DNA of 64,000 nucleotides, taken from NCBI GenBank assembly GCA_964561145.1, contig CAZLNZ010000005.1, positions 1-64,000 on the forward strand, in the 5' to 3' direction. The DNA comes from RUG14300 sp964561145 (GTDB taxonomy: Bacteria; Bacillota; Clostridia; Christensenellales; CAG-1252). The notes under the pieces were generated by a model, which saw only the letters and a program-made list of their open reading frames with translations, did no database searches and was not told where the DNA came from. How positions within the stretch are numbered: the first letter of the stretch is position 1; the number at the start of each line of letters is the position of its first letter. This document shows, piece after piece, positions 53,009 through 61,950 of this stretch. A program made the position numbers and the translations under genes.

Positions 53009-53020
53009 AGGAGTAAAACA

Positions 53021-55954
53021 ATGAAATCATCGGTGAAAGCTTTAATTTCAATAAGTTTAACAGCGGCGTGTATCGTTTTGATATTCGTCTACTCCTTTGC
53101 TTGGTTCACGGCATCTAATACCCATGTTGAAGCAAATGGCGGTATGTTTAGTGCCGCAGGTGCCGGTGAAACTGTAGGTGAGTTAACACTTGGCGGTGTT
53201 ATGAACCTTAAAGAGGATGGCGAGTACAGCGGACAAACGGGAGAATACTATTACTATTATGTTCTTTCTCCCGATGATCCCGCTTATACTTACATCGATA
53301 CCGATAGTGAGACAGAGGGTATTCAATATCTCACAAAGGAGTTTACCACATACGATATATCTGTAAATATTTATGCAGAGAAGGAGTATGAGGGTATTTA
53401 TACGACTACCGAGGGGAATGTAATAAATGTTCTCAATCAAGATATGACCCACACTGTAATCGACTCTTCCTCCGGTACAACCTACTATACCGTCTATTCC
53501 GATTCGAATGAGATTTTATATACGACGGATCCTTTATTAACGGGACAAGCAAAATATGCTGTAAGAAAGATAACAGTTGATTACTCCGAGGAAAATCCGA
53601 TTACAACTGTAAAATATCTTTCGGGGAATACTTCTCTTGTAGCTTATGGTGTATATACAAGAAAGCAATATCAAGGAATATCGGAAACTTACAGAACCAT
53701 TATGACCTTTAAGGGCACCGCAAAGAGTGTGGAGGAGGATGGTAGCTGGATTATTAGCAATATAGACGGAACTAAAACAATAGTATCCGATCCTCAGGGC
53801 GATAATCCTATAATAAGAATAGTTAATGATTTTGGCGGAGAGTTGTTCGTGCAGGACGAATTCACTATAATCGAGTTATCCGAGGGTGATATTCCTACCA
53901 CATCTGTAATTCGTAACGGATTAGCTTTAGATGTGGCTTCATATATAATGTATTGTGAAGGTGTAGAGGAGATTACCGAGGGTGATGCTCGTATTATCAC
54001 TAATTCCGACGGAACCACCACAAAGATTGTGGGAATGGATTTGAACGAGGACGGAATATATGATCAAACACGCTATGAGATATATAGCGGAGACGTATTA
54101 CTTTTCTCTCAAATAAAAGGGGAAAGTGATAGCGATAGCTACAAAATAACTATTCGTGAGAATAAGAATACCCCGCCTACAACCATCGTGGATATCGGAG
54201 ATAGGATTACTACCACCAAGTATCGCATTATCTTGAATAAGGATGGTACTACAACCTACTATAACACAATGTCCCCCTATAGCTATGCTGTATATGCCGA
54301 GGATAATACCTTATTGTACTCCTCGAGCAATGACGAGTTATCTAAAACAAGTATTTCTATAGACGATGAATTGTGTACAACCGTAATGCTAGAGGGCTCG
54401 ATTATTAACGGAGCGACCATTGTTTATAAGCATTATGAGAAGGTTGGACAAAAGACCTATGTTACCGAAACAATAGGAACATATGATTTAGAAGACGATA
54501 TCTACTCTTATGTTGTCTATGATCGTAAGGGAAACGTAAAGTATGATTCTTTAAATTCAGACATTTCCATTGATCCCTCTTCCGTTATCGGCTATGCCGT
54601 AACAAACAGCAGTTCTCTAGACAATGCTTATAGGTTTACGAAAAAGTTTACCGTAAAAATAACCGTTCCTACAGGAAGAGAATTCAACTTATATTGTACC
54701 GCTCTTTCAATAGGTTTGGTAGGTGAGTATGAATTGGACATCGCTCCCGATGATTTGAGAAGTACCGGAAGGGCATTTTGTACATATATCACCATTACCG
54801 AGGAGGAAAAGGACGATAATCGGGAAGAGACTTCTCAACAGGGCGAAGAAGATAACGAAGAAGACGCTTCAGAAGGCGAAGATAATAAGGCTGTAACTAA
54901 GATTTATCTGTTTGGTCTTGAGGAGGATACCAAGATAACCTCCTTTACCGATGAAAGCGGAGTAACGAAAACAACATATATTGTAAATAATTATGATAAC
55001 AGCATTACTACTGCGATATATGAGGATGGTGTTTTAGTATCCTTAAAGGTTGTTGGCGGTCCCGATCCCGACAATCCTTACAATTATACTTTAGATACTG
55101 AAAACGTAAGCTTAACTTTTAACCCGAGTAAGATTATATCTTATGTTGATCCTTCAACGCTTTTAAGAGATTTTTATTGGGAATTGGCACTTCCTCTTGA
55201 AGGAGGCTATGGGTTATTAACAGATAGCGAAGAGGATGCTTTTCTTTTTGAAAAATGGAAGAACGGGTCTGAGGGTTATGAAGATATCTATGTAAAAACA
55301 GACGGTGGATACGAATCCATAAAATATGAACAACCTACTTTTTCCGGATTGTATTATTGTGAGTTCGAAGAGGCAGATTCATATATTGAAGGAGAAAGGT
55401 ATTTCAGCTATAATTCAAGTATATATTACTATCTACCGATTAAATCACAGAGTGAGTTTGACAATGCCTATCAAAACAATGGCAATAAACTTTATAAACT
55501 AATAGGCGGTTCAATTGATAACTCTCTTTCTGTATCGGATTATGTAAAAGTATTCAAAGGTGAAAAAATATTTACAAAGGGAATCGGTAGCGACGGTAAT
55601 CCGTTCTTTATGTTGCAAAACGATGAATATATAAGCAATTTCAAACTGTATAAGAAGGAAGTCGATTATTATAAAACCTTCTATCCCGGTGCCAACGGAA
55701 AGCTGGTTGATGAGAGCGGCGAAGCGTTTGTCCTCAAGGAAACCACGATATTTGAGGATTGTAGTTTAACCTTGTATTTCCTTGACGGAGCAAGCTTGGA
55801 TAAACTTGATGAAGTAGAATATGGTTTTGATTTCGATAACAATTATTATGTAGTAAATCAAAGCCAAGTAAAGCCCTTTCAATACAGTGATATTGAATTC
55901 ATGGGTACCAGATTTATGCTAGAGTTCGACGTATTCGGCGGACAGTCAAACTAA
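53021..55954 (+). CDS. Membrane-anchored surface protein with a TasA/camelysin-like N-terminus, 977 residues
   Basis: Residues 7-28 form a membrane segment ending in AWFT (27-30), followed by a Val/Ala/Gly-rich strand region. This resembles SipW-dependent (TasA/camelysin-like) proteins of Bacillota, which form extracellular fibres. The exterior contains several similar beta-hairpins of the form Y-x-[VI]-Y-x4-[NG]-x-L-x-Y-[ST] (nt about 53485, 54067, 54286 and 54509), often near an N-x-DGT-x-T motif. A very acidic linker (about residues 592-625) separates this part from a Tyr-rich C-terminal half that I cannot assign. AAAGGAG overlaps the stop of the giant gene, and the ATG is 12 nt beyond that stop. 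Function is inferred: a partner or accessory subunit of the giant protein. Confidence 0.75.
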   Translation: MKSSVKALISISLTAACIVLIFVYSFAWFTASNTHVEANGGMFSAAGAGETVGELTLGGVMNLKEDGEYSGQTGEYYYYYVLSPDDPAYTYIDTDSETEGIQYLTKEFTTYDISVNIYAEKEYEGIYTTTEGNVINVLNQDMTHTVIDSSSGTTYYTVYSDSNEILYTTDPLLTGQAKYAVRKITVDYSEENPITTVKYLSGNTSLVAYGVYTRKQYQGISETYRTIMTFKGTAKSVEEDGSWIISNIDGTKTIVSDPQGDNPIIRIVNDFGGELFVQDEFTIIELSEGDIPTTSVIRNGLALDVASYIMYCEGVEEITEGDARIITNSDGTTTKIVGMDLNEDGIYDQTRYEIYSGDVLLFSQIKGESDSDSYKITIRENKNTPPTTIVDIGDRITTTKYRIILNKDGTTTYYNTMSPYSYAVYAEDNTLLYSSSNDELSKTSISIDDELCTTVMLEGSIINGATIVYKHYEKVGQKTYVTETIGTYDLEDDIYSYVVYDRKGNVKYDSLNSDISIDPSSVIGYAVTNSSSLDNAYRFTKKFTVKITVPTGREFNLYCTALSIGLVGEYELDIAPDDLRSTGRAFCTYITITEEEKDDNREETSQQGEEDNEEDASEGEDNKAVTKIYLFGLEEDTKITSFTDESGVTKTTYIVNNYDNSITTAIYEDGVLVSLKVVGGPDPDNPYNYTLDTENVSLTFNPSKIISYVDPSTLLRDFYWELALPLEGGYGLLTDSEEDAFLFEKWKNGSEGYEDIYVKTDGGYESIKYEQPTFSGLYYCEFEEADSYIEGERYFSYNSSIYYYLPIKSQSEFDNAYQNNGNKLYKLIGGSIDNSLSVSDYVKVFKGEKIFTKGIGSDGNPFFMLQNDEYISNFKLYKKEVDYYKTFYPGANGKLVDESGEAFVLKETTIFEDCSLTLYFLDGASLDKLDEVEYGFDFDNNYYVVNQSQVKPFQYSDIEFMGTRFMLEFDVFGGQSN

Positions 55955-55964
55955 GGAGGAGTAT

Positions 55965-56819
55965 ATGAACAGAAAAGCGATGCTAATCACTTCAGCTTTA
56001 TTGTGTACGGTTATCTGCGGATTGATAATCGGCTTTTCTCTTGCTTGGTTTAGTATCGACCTTCGTGCCGGAACAGATAGCTTAACTTTTAATATATCTT
56101 CTGATATAGAAATGGTTGTAGCTTTTGCCCCCGATGATTTAAAAATTAATTTAACCCCCGCAAAGGCAAATAAAGGTGCCGTTGCTGCCGGCTTAACCAT
56201 AGGCGAGGGTGCCGACGTTTTGACGACAAATCAAGATAAGTATATCGACGAACCGGCAACGATAGGTGTAGCCAAAGCATCGATGTTATATCTTGGTTCT
56301 TCGGGAGGTGTTTCATCGAACTATCGAATGAAGGTTTCTTGCGGAATGTATACAGGCGAAACGGGCGGAGTGAATATTGCAAGCGATATTAATTACATGG
56401 TTTTTGCTTGTGGTACAGGCTTTATAATGGATGATGCATGGCTCTTGGGTAACGTAGAAAACTCAAAGGTTAGAGAGATAAATTCACAATATCGTACGAG
56501 AATAGAAGAGGAAATTTACGACGAACAATCAAAACAGTTTGTATCCTACAATTTCCAAAATGATATAAATGATAATGCGTATTATCTATTGGATACCAAT
56601 ATAAAAAGCCCCTCCTTATTAAAGGAATTTGGCATAAAGGGCGTGTGGAATAACGGTGAACTTGCACAGTCGAGCTATACGATTGTTCAAGAAAAAATGA
56701 ATTTCCAATTTTTGGTAATAGCGTGGTATAATCGGGTTGACGAGCTGTTAGATCCTGAAATACAAGCATCGGACATTATAGTTATTTCATTGGGTATCTC
56801 AAAGGACGGAGGAAACTGA
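55965..56819 (+). CDS. TasA/camelysin-like small surface protein, 284 residues
   Basis: The membrane segment (about residues 5-27) ends in AWFS at 27-30, at the same residue numbers as the AWF motif of the 977-residue gene before it. The rest is a compact soluble domain with NFQFLVIAWYNRVDEL near the C-terminus. Size, N-terminus and strand content fit TasA/camelysin-like fibre subunits normally cut by a SipW-type signal peptidase. No such peptidase is in the window. The start follows GGAGGA (55955-55960) and lies 10 nt after the previous stop. It is the most fibre-subunit-like product here, which is inference. Confidence 0.7.
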   Translation: MNRKAMLITSALLCTVICGLIIGFSLAWFSIDLRAGTDSLTFNISSDIEMVVAFAPDDLKINLTPAKANKGAVAAGLTIGEGADVLTTNQDKYIDEPATIGVAKASMLYLGSSGGVSSNYRMKVSCGMYTGETGGVNIASDINYMVFACGTGFIMDDAWLLGNVENSKVREINSQYRTRIEEEIYDEQSKQFVSYNFQNDINDNAYYLLDTNIKSPSLLKEFGIKGVWNNGELAQSSYTIVQEKMNFQFLVIAWYNRVDELLDPEIQASDIIVISLGISKDGGN

Positions 56820-56821
56820 TT

Positions 56822-59143
56822 ATGATAAAAGCTTCAAGACAAACAATAACCATCGTGTGTATAGTAGTTGCAATTGTATTGGTTGTATCCTCTGTAAGTA
56901 TCGGTTTAGCCTATTGGTCACAACAGATTAAGGCAAATACCAGCTTTTCCGATAATGCCGACTTCAATGCTTCGGAACGTGATTTGATTTTTCAGCCCTT
57001 GGATTCGAATAGAGAACTAATAAACTTTCAATCTTATGATCCTGCAATTCACGGAAGTCTAGAGTATTCCTCCTTGACTGAAACCGAGATTATGCTTTAT
57101 TACAGCGAAAATGCGGGACAAACCGGAAAAATGGCAACACATGAACAGATTAAGAGTGCAAAGGAAGACTTTGATCTGAACGGTAATTATAGCGGATTGT
57201 ATGTGTCGGGAGATCCGATTTTGTATAATCAAGATATTCACGGAAGTTTGCGTTACAGCTCTTATACCTCTTCGGGTATGCAAATCTATTCTTCCGAAGA
57301 TATGCCAGCTAGCGATTATGATATAGCCAGCTATTTCAAAGGGGAGATCTATTCTTATCTTGTATATGATAACGGATATGTATCCTATGATCCTAACATT
57401 GCAAGTGATGTAAAAAAATACGGATATTTGTATTATAACAGCGAAACAGAAACAGATTCGGAAACCGGTTACGAACTGAGAGTTTTAATAGATGGCAGCT
57501 ATATGGTTGTTACTCGCAGTACATGTCCCAAGCTCGATAAATTATATGTTACCACTTTTGTTCAATACGATCCGACCTATAACGGTCAAATAGTTCATAG
57601 CAAGCAAACCTCATTGGGCTATACCCTTTATTACAGCGAGGATTACGTTGAAAACGGACAGGTTATGTCAATTGCCATAACCAGAGCTCCTTACCAAACA
57701 CAGTATGCCGTAAACGAGCCTCTAAATACCACAGGTCTAATTGTTACCGCGACCTATGAGGATTCCTCGGAGCGTGCAGTTTACGGTTATACCTGCTCAG
57801 GCTATACTACAGCAGATTTAGGGCAAGCTACCGTCACTGTAACTTATAGAGGTAAGACTGCAAGCTTCGATATCGAAATCGTCAACTTTAATTATATTTA
57901 TTTTGACTGTCTGGATGGTGATTGGTGGTACGAGGACGATGCAATAACAAAATGTAAACTTACCTTTGATGACGGGACCACAGACTCTGAGGAAGCATTG
58001 GGTGAAGTTATGTCAAAGCAAGAAAAGGGTTTGAAATTGTTTTATACAAGATATGCTGATAACAAAACAGTTAGCTCCGTTATCATTAACAGAATCAATC
58101 CTGCAAATGAAAATGTGGTTTGGGATGAGGCTGTAAGCCTTGCAGATAATGAATACTCCTTGGAAAACAACTTGTTAAGGCTTAACGGTGTATCCTCCGC
58201 CGAGTGGGTCGCTTATGAAAGCGAAAAGAATTATGTTTATATGGATGTTGGCTCAGACCACAGAGAACTTGGTGCCTCTGATTCAGGCTGGCTTCAAGAC
58301 GGAGCCGGTGTATATTGTTATATTGTTTATGATGGTGGAGATGAAAATGCTTCTTTCCCCGGAGAACGAATGGAGGAAAGGAAGATATCTTCTGTAAATA
58401 GCATTCTCCGTCTTTATGTCGGCACAAAAGCAGTTACAAAGATCGTATTTGTAAGATGCTCTACTCAAAATCCTGAATTGGAAGAGAATCAATACAATCG
58501 TACAGGTGATCTTTCTTATGACCGAGACTATAACGTCTTTTCCTTTACCGATTACAATAGTTTCAGCTCATTCTCCTATGAATGGCTGAATATAGAGGGG
58601 AATCCCAATCTAAGCGAGGCAGGCGGAGAAGGGGAGGCAAGTGTTACGGGGAAATGTACCCTTACCGAGTTCCACGTTGCTCTTGAGAATGAGATAGTAG
58701 AGGGATACAATTTATATGTAGGCGGCAATATTGTTGCTTTTGCGGTTGTAGGCTATTCCGGTACGGTTTCTGATGTCATTATTCCTGCTACACATAAATC
58801 CGACAATCTGGCTAAAGAGTATGACGTTGTAATGATCGGTGCAAGTCCCGATTATCCTAACCAGTCTATGGGCGGCAATGCTTTGATTACCTCCTTAGTT
58901 ATAGGTGCAAATGTAGATACCATTGCCGATGCAGCCTTTAGATCAATGGATAATCTTGTCAAAGTAACGGTAAACGGTGTCGGACGTCTCGAACTTGGAC
59001 GGTATTGCTTTGCAGGTTGTTCAAAGCTTAGCGTGGTATCCTCAGGGAAAACCCTCTATGATTATGAAGGTAAGATGATTACTAACGACAATGCAAGGAA
59101 CAATGCCTTCTTTGCTTGCATTAACGTTATAATTGAAGATTAA
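56822..59143 (+). CDS. Membrane-anchored protein with HG modules, Ig-like and BspA-type LRR domains, 773 residues
   Basis: The membrane segment (about 8-30) ends in AYWS. Residues about 65-285 hold four copies of the unnamed Y[DN]xxxHG module also found in the giant protein. Residues about 286-357 form a group 3 bacterial Ig-like domain (PF07523 type: AVNEPLNTTGLIVTATYED ... GQATVTVTYRGKTASF). A middle region of about 290 residues is unassigned. Residues about 655-773 look like BspA-type leucine-rich repeats (IPA, LVIGANVDTIADAAFRSM, CFAGCSKL). BspA-type repeats mediate binding in other surface proteins. The start follows GGAGGA, 2 nt after the upstream TGA. I infer a binding partner of the giant protein. 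Confidence 0.75.
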   Translation: MIKASRQTITIVCIVVAIVLVVSSVSIGLAYWSQQIKANTSFSDNADFNASERDLIFQPLDSNRELINFQSYDPAIHGSLEYSSLTETEIMLYYSENAGQTGKMATHEQIKSAKEDFDLNGNYSGLYVSGDPILYNQDIHGSLRYSSYTSSGMQIYSSEDMPASDYDIASYFKGEIYSYLVYDNGYVSYDPNIASDVKKYGYLYYNSETETDSETGYELRVLIDGSYMVVTRSTCPKLDKLYVTTFVQYDPTYNGQIVHSKQTSLGYTLYYSEDYVENGQVMSIAITRAPYQTQYAVNEPLNTTGLIVTATYEDSSERAVYGYTCSGYTTADLGQATVTVTYRGKTASFDIEIVNFNYIYFDCLDGDWWYEDDAITKCKLTFDDGTTDSEEALGEVMSKQEKGLKLFYTRYADNKTVSSVIINRINPANENVVWDEAVSLADNEYSLENNLLRLNGVSSAEWVAYESEKNYVYMDVGSDHRELGASDSGWLQDGAGVYCYIVYDGGDENASFPGERMEERKISSVNSILRLYVGTKAVTKIVFVRCSTQNPELEENQYNRTGDLSYDRDYNVFSFTDYNSFSSFSYEWLNIEGNPNLSEAGGEGEASVTGKCTLTEFHVALENEIVEGYNLYVGGNIVAFAVVGYSGTVSDVIIPATHKSDNLAKEYDVVMIGASPDYPNQSMGGNALITSLVIGANVDTIADAAFRSMDNLVKVTVNGVGRLELGRYCFAGCSKLSVVSSGKTLYDYEGKMITNDNARNNAFFACINVIIED
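57032..57670 (+). repeat. Unnamed Y[DN]xxxHG module, four copies in the 773-residue protein
   Basis: Copies begin at about 57032 (YDPAIHGSLEY), 57220 (YNQDIHGSLRY), 57378 (YDPNIASDVKKYGYLYY) and 57557 (YDPTYNGQI). Each is followed by an aromatic strand such as YTLYYSED or IMLYYSEN. The first two and the fourth match copies in the giant protein best. Confidence 0.6.
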
Positions 59144-59151
59144 TTGAAAAG

Positions 59152-61914
59152 TTGAAAAGGCAACTACCCAAAAATATAATACTGATTATTTTAACAGCTT
59201 GTTTCTTACTCCTTGCATTAGGTGTTTCTCTTGTCAGCTATAGTATTGTTTTAAATAAAAAACCAACCGCACCGACTGTTCCTAATAAACCGCAGGATAT
59301 TGAAGAAAACCCCGAGTTAACCTATGTTGAAAGAATAGCAAAAAGTTACACTTGTACTTTTTATGATGATAGCTATCACATCATTACCTTGGAAAAGGAT
59401 TGTACCTTTGTTTTGAAAAACAGAGGAGTAGTTTTAGAAAAGGGAAGCTTTACAGTACAAGCCGATGGCACTATCAATTTGACTCTGTTTGGGGAGAAGT
59501 ATTTACTAAAGCCCGATCTGCTTAAAAGTCTGATGCTTATGGTGGCGGTGCCTATCGGTGATTATACAGAGTACTCGAATCAGGTCGGAGAATTTGTGTA
59601 CAAACTCAGATTGTATAATGAGGGCTATGCAAGACTCTTTTTAGAGGGGAATACCTTTAATGTGTATGGAAGTTATGGTGTGGATGGTGAAAAATGCACC
59701 GTAACCTTTTTAAACGAGAAAACCCTTTTTGCATTGTATAAGGAAAACGGATCAAATAGGTTTAAAGATTATAGTCAATATGAAAGAAACTTTTATTTGG
59801 GCGACTATGAGTGTTCCTTTATGAATAATGCAACATTGACGTTATATGAAGGATCCTTTAGAATACATAACGGAAATACCTTATTCGAAGGTGATTCCTA
59901 TGAGCTTGATGACGATGAGCTGTGTTTATATATCGGTGGTACCAAGTTGTTTATCGATATCTATAGCGATAACTGCAAGAGGGCTTCGCTCAAGGATATT
60001 ACTGAGGGCGAGGGTGAGACTTACTTATATTATTCAAAAGATTATAATGAGGATTATTACTTTACTTTTTATTCCACAAATGGCACCTATAAGATGACTT
60101 CGACCTCTATGGGCTATACCTTATATGGTTATTATAAATTTTTTTCTCAGAATCGTTATTACGTAATGTGTTTGAAAAATAGTGCCATGGTTGTTATTGA
60201 GAATGGTAAGCTTTATCTTGCTAGTGAATATGTTGAAGATACGAGAGAGAAGTTTTCTTTTGAGAATAATGACGGTGTTTGTAATTACGAATTGTCTGTT
60301 TCGAGTGACGGAACTTTTACTCTTGTACGTAAAACACAAAATATTACAGGGGATGAACATAAGGGTACTTATACAATAAATCCTTACGGCATAGTATTAT
60401 CCAACAGCTTTTATGGAATTTTCAAGGACAAGATTGTTGTTTTAGATTATGAAAATCACCTGTTTGCTTTAGTTAAATACTATCAATATACCGATTATAA
60501 CGGAAAGAATTATTATCTCAAACAAATAGCGGTAAATAATGATACCGACGAGTTTGTATTAAGCTCTTCCTTTGATTCTCAAGAATTTGCAAGAGCTACA
60601 TTCGATAAAAACAATTTGAAAGAAGGTTTTAGATTTTTAGGAAATAATGAAGATGAACTAATATGGGTATCGGGAGATATCTTTGTCTACGTGGAGAGCT
60701 TGTTGGGAAAATACTATTATAACGATAGCGGAATAGACTATTTATTGCTTTTAAAAGATTTGTCCTACGAGTTAAGTATTAACGGATATCAAGAGAAAGG
60801 ATTCTATAATATAATCGATGGGCAGCTGATTTTGGATAACGAAACCTATGTAACCTTGGCTTCAAACCGTTTTTCCTTTACTAAAGATAGAATAACGAAG
60901 GTGGAATGCACCCTTCCTAATATGATAGTAAAAGGGGAAGATGTAAAACTTTCCGAATATACCATAACATTACATACCCTTTTAGGGAACGTATACCATA
61001 CTTCATTAGATAAAGTATCGGTTGAGAAACTTCGCACGGATATTGCGGGCGATTTTGAATGTAGGATTGTATTTAGGGACTATACCTATATGCATAGCTA
61101 TAAGGTTATAGAAGAATCTCCTTCCTATTTAGCGGTAGTAAATCTACCTGACACTGTAAATTTCGGGGAGGGTATTAATCTTTCTAATGCCGTCGTAAAT
61201 GTAATAAGCGATTTTGGCAGAGTGATGTTTTCTTCTGCGATAAGAGAAGATATGTTTGTCGATTTAGATTTATCTTCAATTGGAAGCAAGAGTTCTATAT
61301 TATGCTATATGGGCTTGACCTATACATATTATTATACAGTTGTTAGTGATGTTTATGATGTTGAAATTGTCGGATTAACAATGTCGAAAAATGTCTTTTC
61401 AGTTGGTGAAGAAATAGATCTTACGGGTGCAAGAATAAGGATTAGGACAAATCTAAACACCTTCCGCTACGAAAGAGTAACTCTTGACATGCTCGTCGGT
61501 TTTTCAACAGCGAATGCCTGCTATGGGGTATTTATAGTTGAATACAACGGGATGAGATATGTTGGGTCATCTTATATAGTAAAGTCAATACCTCGAAGCT
61601 ATGAATTAACGGTAGATGTCGTTTTGTCAACAGTAGCAGGAGTAGAAAGCGATATTCAATATATGACCAATGCTTACTTTGTGGCACTTTCTGACGGAAA
61701 ATATAGGTTCGAAAGTAAATCTCAATATGGAATACGGGCTTATTTGTATGATGAGAACATGACCTTATTGGCATACGATTATGCCGGAAGCGAGAACAGT
61801 GTTGACTTTGTTATAGAGTATTCCCTAAAACAAGGAGAAATGGTAAGACTTTACTATCGAGTTGACTCCGATAGTGACGAGGAGATTGAAATAATCGCAA
61901 CCCGAATTGGTTAG
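59152..61914 (+). CDS. Membrane-anchored beta-rich protein with Ig-like repeats, 920 residues
   Basis: The membrane segment spans about residues 9-33, followed by a Pro/Thr linker. Residues about 60-570 are a string of beta-hairpins with a recurring G-x-[YF] ... G-x-[FL]-x-L pattern. Residues about 580-815 look like three tandem group 3 Ig-like domains (GEDVKLSEYTI, FGEGINLSNAVV and VGEEIDLTGARI each mark one). The last 90 residues resemble a PPC-type beta-sandwich (GKYRFESKS ... RAYLYDENMTLLAYD ... LKQGEMVRLYY). The start is TTG, 8 nt after the previous stop and without a good Shine-Dalgarno sequence, so translation is probably coupled. It shares the topology of the preceding genes. No enzyme motif seen. 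Confidence 0.72.
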   Translation: MKRQLPKNIILIILTACFLLLALGVSLVSYSIVLNKKPTAPTVPNKPQDIEENPELTYVERIAKSYTCTFYDDSYHIITLEKDCTFVLKNRGVVLEKGSFTVQADGTINLTLFGEKYLLKPDLLKSLMLMVAVPIGDYTEYSNQVGEFVYKLRLYNEGYARLFLEGNTFNVYGSYGVDGEKCTVTFLNEKTLFALYKENGSNRFKDYSQYERNFYLGDYECSFMNNATLTLYEGSFRIHNGNTLFEGDSYELDDDELCLYIGGTKLFIDIYSDNCKRASLKDITEGEGETYLYYSKDYNEDYYFTFYSTNGTYKMTSTSMGYTLYGYYKFFSQNRYYVMCLKNSAMVVIENGKLYLASEYVEDTREKFSFENNDGVCNYELSVSSDGTFTLVRKTQNITGDEHKGTYTINPYGIVLSNSFYGIFKDKIVVLDYENHLFALVKYYQYTDYNGKNYYLKQIAVNNDTDEFVLSSSFDSQEFARATFDKNNLKEGFRFLGNNEDELIWVSGDIFVYVESLLGKYYYNDSGIDYLLLLKDLSYELSINGYQEKGFYNIIDGQLILDNETYVTLASNRFSFTKDRITKVECTLPNMIVKGEDVKLSEYTITLHTLLGNVYHTSLDKVSVEKLRTDIAGDFECRIVFRDYTYMHSYKVIEESPSYLAVVNLPDTVNFGEGINLSNAVVNVISDFGRVMFSSAIREDMFVDLDLSSIGSKSSILCYMGLTYTYYYTVVSDVYDVEIVGLTMSKNVFSVGEEIDLTGARIRIRTNLNTFRYERVTLDMLVGFSTANACYGVFIVEYNGMRYVGSSYIVKSIPRSYELTVDVVLSTVAGVESDIQYMTNAYFVALSDGKYRFESKSQYGIRAYLYDENMTLLAYDYAGSENSVDFVIEYSLKQGEMVRLYYRVDSDSDEEIEIIATRIG

Positions 61915-61950
61915 TGATTGAAGGTGCTTTATTATAAATGGAGGTATGTT

